64,000 bases of DNA from contig NC_089194.1 in assembly GCF_947507565.1 (NCBI RefSeq), positions 620,001 to 684,000 of the forward strand. The letters are read 5' to 3'. Made by a program: the position numbers and the translations under genes. Under the pieces are notes generated by a model, which searched no databases, had not been told where the DNA came from, and saw only the letters and a list, made by a program, of their open reading frames with translations. Every line of letters begins with the position of its first letter. The first letter of the stretch is position 1. This document shows, in pieces, positions 11,813 through 21,455 of the stretch. Origin of the DNA: Oscarella lobularis (taxonomy: Eukaryota; Porifera; Homoscleromorpha; Homosclerophorida; Oscarellidae).

Positions 11813-13005
11813 CGTGTGACTGTGACAGGATAGTGTCAATGGACTTTGTTTCGTGAAGTTTCAGTTGGTGGGCTTGTATGATTATCGATTGTTGTTTGTC
11901 GTCATGTTACACTACATGTATCGTTGCTGTACACCGGAAACGGTTTCATAAATTGAGGGTGTATACGTAGATAGCATTCGCATGCGTGATTTGAGGTCTG
12001 CTCGTTTTTCACGTGAGCCACGCTAAAGCTCTTCTCAGTGGTTGCTCCGTTTAGGCGGGTTGTTTGCGTTTGTCTGTGATGTTAGTTTTTTGTCTCCACT
12101 CTCCGTCCTGAATCCTGATTCCCGAAGACCTACGGCGCCGGCCGCATGCTCATCTCTACGATTATAACGCTGCCTTGAGATGCAGGATTTGCCGCCGCGA
12201 TTGGAGACCCTCGCGATTTAGTAAGCGTTATATAGATACGGTTTATTTTCTCAGTTAGCGTTCTCGTTAATTAATTGTCCATGGAATGCGCGAAGTGATC
12301 GTTTGTAATTGTAATTTCCAACGACTTTCGCTACGCGACGCGCTTATAATCCGCTCGCATCTAAGCAATCCCTCATCGCGCGCACCTGCCGTGTGTTTCA
12401 TTTCGTTTCCTTTTTCTTTTTCTCTAGTTCGTCGATAAAGAAGAGAAGAAGAACCGCGCGTGCGATGCCAGCGCGACGACCAGGTTCCCACCATCCAATA
12501 GCTAGGGGACTGGTGTAGGCGTACACGTAGGGGCGGGGCTTTCTGTAACATACACGGCGCCGAGTGCCACTGCCCGCGATCGTGGGCTAGGAAAAATTTC
12601 CTGCAGTCTAACTATTAGGTCCGGTTTCCAAAAATTCAATCGTGGGCGGGTTGGGTGAGGGCAAGTGGTGTATTATTAAAATTTACGAATACAAAAGCTC
12701 TGCGAAGCTATAAAGATTATTACTCATTAAGTTATTTAACAGCACCTCTGTGTGATCATCTAAAGCCGTATGGTCTGGTTTTACAGCAGCAACGAGAATT
12801 CTCACTAAAACGAAAGGTCATGCCTGTGGAGAAAAGCTTAATTAATTAATTAATTAAAGGACCATTTCTACCGTCATCTGTAGACAGGTTTTTCAGGCTG
12901 GACAAAAACCAACATTGATTTGAAGCTCAGCACGACGCGTCGTCTCTCATTTGTAGGACAATTGGAAAGATCTGCTCATTTTGCTCGGTAGACATCCGGG
13001 ACACA
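11813..13005. other. Non-coding stretch
   Basis: No gene is recognised. 12005-12200 is similar to 53520-53720, upstream of ATPase copy 2 (shared CACGTGAGC, GCTCTTCTCA.TGGT, CACTCTCC and ATTCCCGA). That suggests a duplicated regulatory or 5' untranslated region now far from ATPase copy 1. An ATTAATTAATTAATTAA run lies at 12841-12857. Confidence 0.35.
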
Positions 13006-15220
13006 ATGTATAATTTTGTCCGGGACATTTCTGTTGACGTCATGGCAAAACAACTCACCGAACTCTGCCGAAATCTTCTCTGTCGGACTGACTACAGTCT
13101 TCCAAACCCAGAAAATTTGCCTCGTTTTCCTATACCGTCAGTTGCGGAAACACTGCTTGTGTCTTCGCCAACAAAACTTCCCTTTACGATGGCTGATCAG
13201 ATGATCGACGATTTGGCTAGGAGAGGGAAGCTGACATCTAAAGTTCTAATGATCCTGATGCAGTCGAGAGTAACTCGATTGAAGCTGACGTGTCTACAAT
13301 CGCTCGACGACGACAAATCAACATTTATATTTCTCTTGGCTAATCAGCGTCACGTGGTCGATATCGACTTGTCTTTCAGTCCTTGCTTTGGTCAAATGCC
13401 TTTTCCATTCGTACGCACTCTTTCTGAATCGTGCAAAGATACTTTGGTTTCTTTCTCTGCAAGCTACGTGCGCGGAGACGTTGGATTTGAATGCCTACGT
13501 GGCTTTTCTTTACTACGTCATCTAGACATCGGTTTCGTTGAACGTTATTCGAGATCTGTGCACTAGCCTAAAGGAACTCGTGCATTTGGACGTCTCTGGC
13601 ACGAAATTCTTGAGTTGGTCCGATGTCTTTGACTGTGCAGCCAGTCTCACTCAGCTCCAACATCTCGGGATGCGTAATCTCGAGTTCTTACATACATATG
13701 AGCATCACTTGTGTCAGCCCGTGTTTCAAACTGCGTGGGTAGAACGCTTTTTTGATCGCGTTGAAACGCTTACTTCGTTAGATGTTTCCTTTGTCAAGTT
13801 GAGTTGGTTCACGCCTTCGCTGAGCAATGCATTGACTCTGGCTATGGACACTATTGTATCCTCGGCAAAGTCTCTGAGTTTCCTGATGACCTGCTCCTGG
13901 TTCTCCAATGAAGTTCTTCGTGATCTTTACGTTCGTCGCGATGTCATTAAAACTTCTTTCTTTCTATTGTCAGAGATACCGCTCGATTACAGTACGGCAT
14001 TGCCTGACCAATGTGTTGTTCTGCCGCTATTAGGGCATCAAAGAACGAGTGACGCTCAAGTTATAATATCGAAGGGTCTTTCGTTTCTAAAAGGAAATGC
14101 TCTCGTCTATGTACTAGACAGCATTCTCCGTTCTCTTTCGTCGCAATCTCAAGGAAATTACTCAATTTTTTTTAAAAGAGTTCTTGAGCGTGCTGTCTTC
14201 GCAGTTCAGTGTTACATAAGCACGGACATTGTGAATGCAGATGAGCCACTTAGTTCGCTCATGCGGAAAGTTTTTTCTTTCAAAGCTAAGTTGAAAGATC
14301 AAGGATACTGGCAAGAAGCAGATCAAGTATGGGGAATGTTTTTAGAAGCACTGTTGCATCCTCATTTTTTTCGACATGATTTTTTTCTGCTGTGCCTTTT
14401 CGAAGAACTGATAGTGATTCCTAAGCCGTCACTAATGCACGCATCTACAGTGCTTCTTGTCAATATGCTCCTATCCAAAGGTTGGGTTTATGAGTATTAT
14501 GACAGATGCTCTCTTAACCGCATTGAACTTATTGTCCAAACCTTCCTCAATTCCCTTTCTAAAGAGCAGAAAACTGGATTTGTGCTGGTGAACATTTGGA
14601 CTTTTACATTGGCCAGGTCTCTTCGGCAGTTCATTGATGACGCGAAAGAGAGTCATCGCAGTAGTTTATTTAGACCACGAAAATATTGTGTGTTCCTAAA
14701 TGTCGAGCTGTGCGTTCGTTTCAACGTTCTACGTCTCATGTCTTCCGGAATTCCCGTCCTTCAAAAGCAATTAGTGGACAATGATGCCGTGTCCTCCTAT
14801 GTACAGGAGTTTCTCTTCTATGACGTGCCATACTTTGCGATGGCGAAAGAGAGCTTTCTTAAGTTTCTGATCAGTTTAGCGGAAACTTCTCAGCTTCGAG
14901 GATCATTTGTTACACCTCCACTCTTGGGCCTGCTTTCTCGGAAGGCGAAGAAGCTTAATGTGAGGCTTTCAAGGAGCTATCTCAGTTGTCTTCTGCTACT
15001 AAGCAGGACCTTTTCTTCTCAGTTGAATCAAATGTGTGGCCTCTCCGAGAAGGAGTTTGCTTGTCAGGCCGTTCATTACAGCAGAAGGCAGTTTAGTGAA
15101 ACAGCAATGAATTACGTTCAGCGGCATTTCTCAGTGGCATCGCTGAAAGAAATGTCTCAGTTTAACGTGACAGAAGTGGCTTACTTTGGACAACAATGTT
15201 TAGCCATTGTCGAGCAGTAA
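13006..15220 (+). CDS. ZYG11/ZER1-like LRR-ARM protein with a one-base frame break
   Basis: Two overlapping frames (13006-13566, 13538-15220) form one protein of about 745 residues. The N-terminus (TELCRNLLCR...) fits a VHL-box-like segment. Leucine-rich repeats follow (LLRHLDIGF; ELVHLDVSGT), then a long alpha-helical, ARM-like C-terminal region with no low-complexity sequence. This is the layout of ZYG11/ZER1 proteins, substrate receptors of CUL2 ubiquitin ligases that bind N-terminal glycine degrons. The join near 13537 needs a one-base shift (GGTTTCGTTGAACG): the LRR pattern carries on directly in the other frame. No intron fits. It is a recent disruption or a base error. Apart from this shift the gene is open, so I list it as a CDS. 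The family call rests on architecture and is moderate. Confidence 0.5.
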
Positions 15221-15796
15221 CTTTTCTTTGTTGTCTTTGTGATTTTTTAATTTATATTTTTTGTGATTTTTAATTATCTTTGTGACGAACATTTATACGC
15301 TTCTCTCGAATTCTGTTGAACAAATTACTATAATATTACCATTTGTCCTCAATTTGTCCTCAGTACCAGTCGTCTACGTAAGGTCTAAGACAGAGACACT
15401 CTAGCGAATATGGTGTTTAATTAACACACAGCGTTTAAAATTTTAATTAATGAATACTTGCAGCGCATCTTCCGACGAGTGCGAATTCTTTCTCGTAAGC
15501 AACCTCATAAACAATTGGACTTCTCAAGTGAGCGTAGAAGCGAATTTTGATGGCCGAACGCGATTTGTTTCACCATTTTGGCTTCTGTTGGTTTTGTATC
15601 CTTTTCTTACACAGATTCATGATTATTCTCTCTTCTCTTGATTTCTGCAAATAGTGTGGCCAGACGCCTCGCGCGCGGATGTGTGTGATACGGGAGATTT
15701 ATCTGTGAAAGCTGCAATTATTTGCCTCTTCGAGCAGTTGATAAACTCGTTCGCTGTCCCAGCGTGAAGAAACTCGCATTTAGAATGCATTGGCTT
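15221..15796. other. AT-rich stretch downstream of the LRR-ARM gene
   Basis: No gene is recognised. It is AT-rich from 15230 to 15350. A frame of 63 codons at 15450-15641 (MNTCSASSDE...) has no recognisable domain. A polyadenylation signal for the upstream gene is not obvious. Confidence 0.3.
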
Positions 15797-15873
15797 GCCG
15801 AGAACCCCAATGATTGCCGCGATGCGAGCGGATTCGGACGAGATTAGGAGTGATGGTAATATCCCGGTTAATA
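15797..15873 (+). repeat. REP-A dispersed repeat, copy 2 (partial)
   Basis: Only the right half of REP-A is present (GATTGCCGCGATGCGAGCGGATTCGGACGAGAT in essence, ending near ATATCCCGG). It stops exactly where homology between the two ATPase copies begins (15874). The 5' end of ATPase copy 1 has thus been replaced by this repeat. Confidence 0.7.
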
Positions 15874-17180
15874 CTTGGAAAAAGGGACCTCTTTGTTCAA
15901 CGTCACGAAGAGGCTCAGAAATTTCTCTCGCACTCCCAAATCAAAGGAGTTTACACCGTTCTAACAGGACCTGACGGTTGCGGAAAAACGAACCTGCTTT
16001 TGGACATCGTTCATAATCAAACCGGTATTGTGTACGTGTTGTACGAACCGGGACGGTTCTTTGAGAAGTTGCGGGGTGCTTTTGGGCTCTCTCTTCAATC
16101 TGAAATGCTACCCGCAAGCTTGTCGTATATTTTCGGTCCTTATCTGTCTTACATCAACTGGGAACTTGGGAATGACGTAGCCGACACTATACGTTTTCTA
16201 ACGGATGTCATTGTACCGGAAGCGGCTGCGTATAGAGCGAGAACGGGAAAGCCTTTCGTATTGATAATAGACGATATTGAGAAAATGCTTGATCAAGTTA
16301 ACGGGATAGCTGACTTCCATGAGCTTCAGTTCATATTAAAGATCATAGCGGACAGTCTGGTTATGCACGTAGTGCTGGTAGAATCTTCAGGCGAGGTGAT
16401 TTCACGATTGGTTAAACAACGAAGCGAAGCGTCGAGAATGAGTGTTGAAGAAGTCGGGGATATTGATAGAGAGAGCTCTATTTATTTGCTGTCGCGTCCT
16501 GACATAAAGGAGATGGGCGTATCTGCGTCTGAGGTATATGAGGTCGTCACTGGAGGACGATTGTTGATGATATGGGCAGCAGTGAACTGCATTAGAGGAC
16601 ACATCCCCTAACGATTGAAGCAATCATTGAATGCGTCTATGTTCGAATGCGTATTAGTCATAAGATGAACCGTTGCGGACTTTGGCACTACAACGAATCG
16701 TCACTTACTTGGATAGTATTGAAGGACTTACTTGGTGGAGACGTGCAAAGAAATGTGTTAGTGCGAAAGTACGTCACATCTCAATCATCTGATTTTGATC
16801 GAAATATAGAGTGTCTTATTCAAAATGATATTTTATATCAGCACAACGATCTCTACATCTCATTTCACAGTGCTTTGGTCAACACTGTTATGCGGCGAAC
16901 AATTCGTGGTCAGTCTCGACTTCACCGAGCCAACACTTAGGTGATACATGATCGCAATGAAGAAAAGACAGAGGACAGTGATTTGGTCTTTGCTTCGTTC
17001 CGTCCCGAATTGACGCTTAGTTTACCCTGCGTGGTTTTTGGTCTGATTGCCTGTTTAATTCACATTTTAATCCAAATAGTTCAAAAAGAAATAAAAATGT
17101 CAAGAACTTCTACAGGATTTTGTCTCAAGAGGAAGATTACATTGGCCACAGCTCCTCCTGTGAATTTAAACCTAAACTGA
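15874..17180 (+). pseudogene. P-loop ATPase (AAA/STAND type) with winged-helix-like tail, copy 1
   Basis: The frame to 16611 has GPDGCGKTNLL (Walker A, about 15966) and FVLIIDDIEKM (Walker B, about 16258), with an RHEEAQKFL segment before the P-loop. This layout resembles the archaeal-type ATPase_2/MNS group of AAA/STAND ATPases. A second frame, 16647-16940, reads like a winged helix (IECLIQNDILYQHNDLYISF). A third, in the same frame after a TAG, carries a hydrophobic segment (LPCVVFGLIACLIHILI). The move from the first to the second frame needs a one-base shift near 16609, and the same shift is present in copy 2. The N-terminal membrane segment seen in copy 2 is missing: the upstream sequence is REP-A, and the first ATG (15814) lies inside that repeat. 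Probably non-functional. The substrate is unknown. Confidence 0.55.
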
Positions 17181-17589
17181 AATTGTAAGGAAGCTCGTCA
17201 GTGAAAGTTTCTTATAGAATAATAGCTTAGCTACCTAGTACGAGTTAGTTGTCCAACATTCTAGTGGTTTCGAAATACCACGTGACCCCGACAAATAGGC
17301 ATCAAGGAGAACGTTAGGGTTTTTCTTTTGTACAGATCCAGGTACTGGTACGTATTCGTACTCTCTAGATGGTCTTGCAATCGAATACATGAAGAACGAG
17401 AAATGTCGAACGGGGCCCCCACGGCGAAAACGATTGAAGTCCTCCGATTCAAAACCGTCAGGGGAAAGTCCCGGATAACAGTTTTGCTATGTCTGCGCTG
17501 CCCTTCGAGAAGCGTCCTTGTCGACATCAAAGCCGGATTACGCTTCGCCTTCCAGACGTCCAACGACACCACATTCGTCATCGCCGAAA
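17181..17589. other. End of segmental duplication and spacer
   Basis: The duplication shared with 54172-55565 continues to about 17260 (AGCTACCTAGT.CGA.TTAGTTGTCCAACAT) and stops there. 17330-17590 has an open frame on each strand but no recognised domain. Confidence 0.45.
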
Positions 17590-17800
17590 CGTGCCACCCC
17601 GGAATGGAGGCACAGTGCCGTTTCTTCAGTGTCACCTTGGCAATACCAAATGTTTCTTTGGCTTGGAACCGGTACTATGGCAGGGTGGTCTAATGATCAA
17701 GAAAAGAATTTACAGATTTTGGCTAGAAGGAATGGTAATTTTTCAAGACGTAGACAACGCATTACATGACTCTCTTATTCACTACTTCAATGCGGGGTGC
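17590..17800 (+). pseudogene. COR-domain fragment of the Roco family
   Basis: This segment closely matches 10598-10765 in the Roco gene. Shared words include NTKCFCGLEPVLWQGG against NTKCFFGLEPVLWQGG, then GLMIKKRI and EGMV. The match ends near DVDNALHDS, and no other Roc, COR or Death sequence surrounds it. It is therefore an isolated fragment of another family member, or a partial duplication. Confidence 0.75.
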
Positions 17801-17847
17801 CGAAGAAAATTACGCATACACAGCAAATCAATTTATTTTCGTTAGCG

Positions 17848-18975
17848 CTACTGTAGTTCCCAAGAGGACAGATGTCTCCCTCGCGTACTACTTTCATCTG
17901 TAAATAGTGATGCGGTTTCATCCACTAAACTTGTGGAATGAAAGCGGTGGTCTCTTTCACTCAGAAGACAGTTACAGCTAAGTCCAAAGAGGTTTTGCCA
18001 GCATATCGCTGTCAGTACAGTAAATAGAAGAGGGGTCAACAGAGCTACAGAAATAATCGAAAAATCTGCAGCTATTCCCAGATTCGTCGCATAGCTGCGC
18101 TGAAGAAGGTCACCAAGTTCGTCAGCATTCAAAACTAGAAGAAAGTTCCAGGCGATTTGCACAAAAAGGAGAGGTATTTCAACCAAAATTGCCATTATTA
18201 GAGTCCATCCAAGTCGACTTCGAAACTGGGTTTCTTTCGCTTTTGTAGTACAGTAGACGACCATAACAACGGTCAAGTACAAAACAATGACAGCAATCAC
18301 AATTGCAGCGTAGAAGCTAATAAGTATGAGGTCTCTGCGCGCAGCAGCTTCGTCGTCTGATGGGGCCATATCGTATGCCCAGCACATATGCCAGTTCAAA
18401 AACGAGCGTCCACCGACTTCAATTGTAAAATTTTGGACCCGAGTGTAGCTTAGCGTCATGTACACAGCGTACGCTGCAGAAAACAGCCAAAAGATAAAAA
18501 GAACTGCACTAGTGGAGCGCTTTGAGGTAGGACTAATGGAGCAGCAAAAGCAGCCAACGATCTCCCTGAAAGCAAAACTGGAAACTGCTATCGACATCAT
18601 AGTCGTCATTGAGATAGAAATGTTAGACAAAATGCTTGCGCCGTAGCAGAAGTTCTTTGTAGTGTCAGTAGCTTCGTCGCACCAACTGGTCACCAGTTGC
18701 GCTGTAACGAGAAAAACAATTTTTCCAGTTGCAAGAAGAAAGTCGGACGCAGCCAAGTTGACGAGAAGAAGAGACAGGGGCGAAGTACGATAGCGAGAAT
18801 ACCGACATCTTGCAGCAATCACAGGTGCGTTTAGAAAAGCGGCCGAGATGGCAAGCACCCAGAAAGCCACTTCAACTTCTGGTTTTGTTAGCGTGGTATA
18901 CTTGAACTCTGAAAATTGCGCAGTCGAGCCGTTCAGTGGCGGGCAAAGAAAAGCACTGCGGTTGCTTGCGTTCAT
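17848..18975 (-). CDS. Seven-transmembrane, rhodopsin-like orphan receptor
   Basis: An intact single-exon frame of 375 residues. Seven hydrophobic segments lie at about 34-56, 66-91, 109-135, 155-176, 215-243, 255-284 and 298-325. Class A features are Asn49 in TM1 (FLNAPV), Asp78 in TM2 (LAASD), and Cys110 with Cys198 for the usual TM3-ECL2 disulphide. The N-terminus has glycosylation sites (NRS, NGS) and no signal peptide. The DRY motif after SIAV reads SSF, and TM7 has TPLLF in place of NPxxY, so classical G-protein activation motifs are lost. It would sit in the plasma membrane; ligand and coupling are unknown. A TATA-like element lies about 105 bp upstream of the ATG. Sponge receptors often depart from these motifs, so function is still possible. 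Confidence 0.8.
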   Translation of the reverse strand: MNASNRSAFLCPPLNGSTAQFSEFKYTTLTKPEVEVAFWVLAISAAFLNAPVIAARCRYSRYRTSPLSLLLVNLAASDFLLATGKIVFLVTAQLVTSWCDEATDTTKNFCYGASILSNISISMTTMMSIAVSSFAFREIVGCFCCSISPTSKRSTSAVLFIFWLFSAAYAVYMTLSYTRVQNFTIEVGGRSFLNWHMCWAYDMAPSDDEAAARRDLILISFYAAIVIAVIVLYLTVVMVVYCTTKAKETQFRSRLGWTLIMAILVEIPLLFVQIAWNFLLVLNADELGDLLQRSYATNLGIAADFSIISVALLTPLLFTVLTAICWQNLFGLSCNCLLSERDHRFHSTSLVDETASLFTDESSTRGRHLSSWELQ

Positions 18976-19078
18976 GGCAAAGCTAGACTGAGACTTTGTC
19001 TAAAGTGAAAATTCGTACTGACCACTTCTCACGAAAGGCTTCTTGGAACCGGACATGAAAAGCGAAAGAGCTAGCACT

Positions 19079-19087
19079 GTGTATATA
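19079..19087 (-). promoter_or_regulatory. TATA-like box upstream of the receptor gene
   Basis: On the minus strand the sequence reads CTATATACA about 105 bp before the receptor ATG. The spacing suits a core promoter with a short 5' untranslated region. It is a sequence match only. Confidence 0.35.
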
Positions 19088-19124
19088 GAGACCAAAACTC
19101 GTTTTACAACCTAACTCCTTCGAG

Positions 19125-19260
19125 CTGGGTTTACACCTCCGCGGTTAATTAAACGGCGAGAGAAACCGAGTGAGAAAGCAATTAATCGCCGAGAACACTG
19201 ACGATTGCTGTGATGGGAACGGATTCGGATCAGTAAATCGTGGATATCCCGGATGATTTG
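19125..19260 (+). repeat. REP-A dispersed repeat, copy 3
   Basis: It carries the REP-A blocks in order: AACGGCGAGAGAAACCGAGTG, ATCGCCGAGAA, GATGGGAACGGATTCGGA and GATATCCCGGAT. It lies between the receptor promoter and the formin fragment. Confidence 0.75.
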
Positions 19261-19524
19261 AAAAAGAATTCGAGTTCCCTGGCTACATAGCTCATGGTAG
19301 TCAAATGATGAAGAGCCAAAACATTCAATAACAAAAAAATTAAAAGAAATTAACTGTCGATTATTTCACCTCTACAACAAGACGAAAATTTGCGATGAGT
19401 AGCTAAGTAACTCATTGAAATTTTTCTTGAAAAGAAAGGACGAATACCGATTTTCAAACGCGAGAACGGCGGAGAGTTCGTAGAGAAATCGTACCGATTC
19501 GTGAACAGTCCCCTTGCATTTCTC

Positions 19525-20000
19525 ACCGTGAATGCGCTCCAATTTACGAAAGTTCCGCGCAGTTCATAGAGCTTGTGATAGTTGTATAATTCCAGAACGG
19601 ATAGATTAAGATTATAGAAGCCTGTGTAGAGAAGAAAAATTATCAAACATTTTTAATTAATCAGAAACTCACCTTGCTTGATATCATCCATATTGGCGTT
19701 TAGATGACGCAGGAATACGCCTACTGCTTGCGGTCTCTTTGAATCCAATAGATTACCAAGCTGCAACAGAAATAGTCAAAGATTAATACTATTGATTTTT
19801 TAGTTTCCTTACCTTCTTTGGCTTTGGCTTTGCAAAGGACTGAGCTAGCGCCAGTTCGTCCAACAATTTTAATTTGAGTTTTTCAAACTGCCATATCACT
19901 TCCTCATTTGTGACCGACACGGCTATAAACAGAAAACGACAATTATCATTCAATTAGTTCAGCGAAATTCTCACTATAAACATTTCTGATCTGAGCCCAT
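19525..20000 (-). pseudogene. Formin FH2 fragment, copy 1
   Basis: Three minus-strand exon-like blocks are visible. AVSVTNEEV..LKLKLLDELALAQSF ends at a GTAAGG donor (about 19810-19920). LGNLLDSKRPQAVGVF then RHLNANMDDIKQ ends at GTGAG (about 19670-19760). NLNLSVLELYNYHKLYELRG occupies about 19560-19640. These follow the order of the N-terminal half of an FH2 domain, which nucleates and caps actin filaments (typical words: LLDxKRxQAVGI, DIKQAI, VLxLE). The C-terminal FH2 exons present in the copy at 61-62 kb are absent, and sequence after about 19525 is unrelated. The homology with 62130-63075 continues upstream past the gene, so this is a truncated segmental duplicate. Confidence 0.6.
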
Positions 20001-20182
20001 ATTTACTTGCTGTATAAACGGAGGTTCGTGCTCTACTTCTTTATAGGGCGGATGCTGAAACAGAAACGTGACTTCCCACATAAAAATCCCAAACTTCACA
20101 CATCTGATGCTGTCTCGATGCTGCATATGTCACAATACGTACGTTTGTTCCTATGGAAAAAACTTATAATATATTGTCTCAG

Positions 20183-21150
20183 CAGTGGCGGATCCAGGAT
20201 TTAGGAGAAGGGGGGGGCGCGCGCGCGCGAAAATTTTTGACCACGCCCACTTTTTTTACCTAACCACACCCACTCAAAATGTATTTTTCCCCGAACACCA
20301 GGGCGCGCGCGGGCGAAGCCCGCGCGCGCCCTGGTGGGAGGGTCTCTCAAACGTGATCGCCCAAAAACCAAAGTGTGTGTCTGTCGGTAACCCTGACGTC
20401 ACAATCGCACTTGGGCCAATCACGCACACATGTGCCTTTATGACATCACATTCATTGTGATGTCATACTCTCCCGTATTTTGAACAAAATGTACATAAAA
20501 AGGTGACGTCACAGTTTATAGGAACCCCGGATTGTGTTTAAAACTTTTCAGGAAGGAGTAGGCATATTATACAGCCTACATTATCGAGGATAAATACTAT
20601 TAAACATAACGGGCACATAGCAATGAGCTTTATTAGTAACGTTCATAAAGGGAACGCAGTAAAGGAGCACGTTGGGTTTGTCGTGCTGCGAGCGCAGCTC
20701 GCAGCACGCAAACCCAACTGCGAGCTGATAATGGGCCTCGCGACACGATCACCCAAAGGGGCAGAGGTTAGCGTTAGGAGAGGCATAGCTCTGCGTCACG
20801 CGTACATAAGAGGCCAAATTGTAGGCTTTTGCGGAAAATAAAGCATGCCAACTCACGTGGTTAGGCAGTGCGATGCGAATTATGCAAAAATGATTTACAA
20901 AATTAGAGTAATAAGAATGTGCTGGGGGTGTTCGGGGATCCCATGATGGCTCACGAAAAGCCATCATTATCTAGTATAATTCTATTCGACGCGCGCAGTG
21001 CACTACGGTACGCAGAAATCTTCCTGTCTTCGTAAATGCTACTGCTTTATCTGCAATTCTTTAGTAAAATAATGAAAAGTTAGGCTGGACGGGGGGGGCG
21101 CGCGCCTGTGCGCCCCCCCCCCCCCCCCCCCCCCCTTGGATCCGCCCCTG
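20183..21150. mobile_element. hAT-like non-autonomous DNA transposon, 968 bp
   Basis: It begins CAGTGGCGGATCCAGG and ends CCTTGGATCCGCCCCTG, giving near-perfect terminal inverted repeats of a type common in animal hAT elements. There is no transposase frame. Inside are GC-rich palindromes at 20300-20330 and 20685-20712 and a run of 23 C at 21113-21135. The formin duplication at 62.8 kb lacks this element, so it inserted after the duplication. The flanks (GTCT...) do not give a clean 8-bp target duplication. Confidence 0.75.
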
Positions 21151-21314
21151 GTCTGCCTCAGCCTGAGTTAGTTCTCGTCCATCTGCATGCCTTCACCGTC
21201 ACTGAGATCGTCCGTGCACTTCGTTGTTGAAGAAATAACGCAGCGAATAGCAGTTTACGGTGGTCAAAGAGCGCTTGTCGGGTGAGGCGCACATACGGGA
21301 GGTTCGAAAGAGAC

Positions 21315-21455
21315 CAGCTTCATTTGACTCTTCTAGCAGGAGTTACACCGTTTTCTCCGGTGACACGGCGAGTGAAACCAAGTGAGAACGCATTCGATCG
21401 CCGAGAAAGGCAACGATTGCCGCGATGGGAACGGATTCGGACGAGATGGGTTGAA
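21315..21455 (+). repeat. REP-A dispersed repeat, copy 4
   Basis: This is a well-conserved copy: TTACACCGTTTTCTCCGG, AGTGAGAACGCATTCGATCG, AACGATTGCCGCGATGGGA and TTGAACTGTTCG. It occupies the same position relative to the formin duplication as copy 7, so the two are paralogous by segmental duplication. Confidence 0.8.

Noticed and set aside
20185-20460. 91-codon frame at the left end of the hAT-like element (MADPGFRRRGGRAR...)
   Set aside because: It translates the terminal repeat and GC-rich palindromes. This is a known artefact of such repeats, not a gene.
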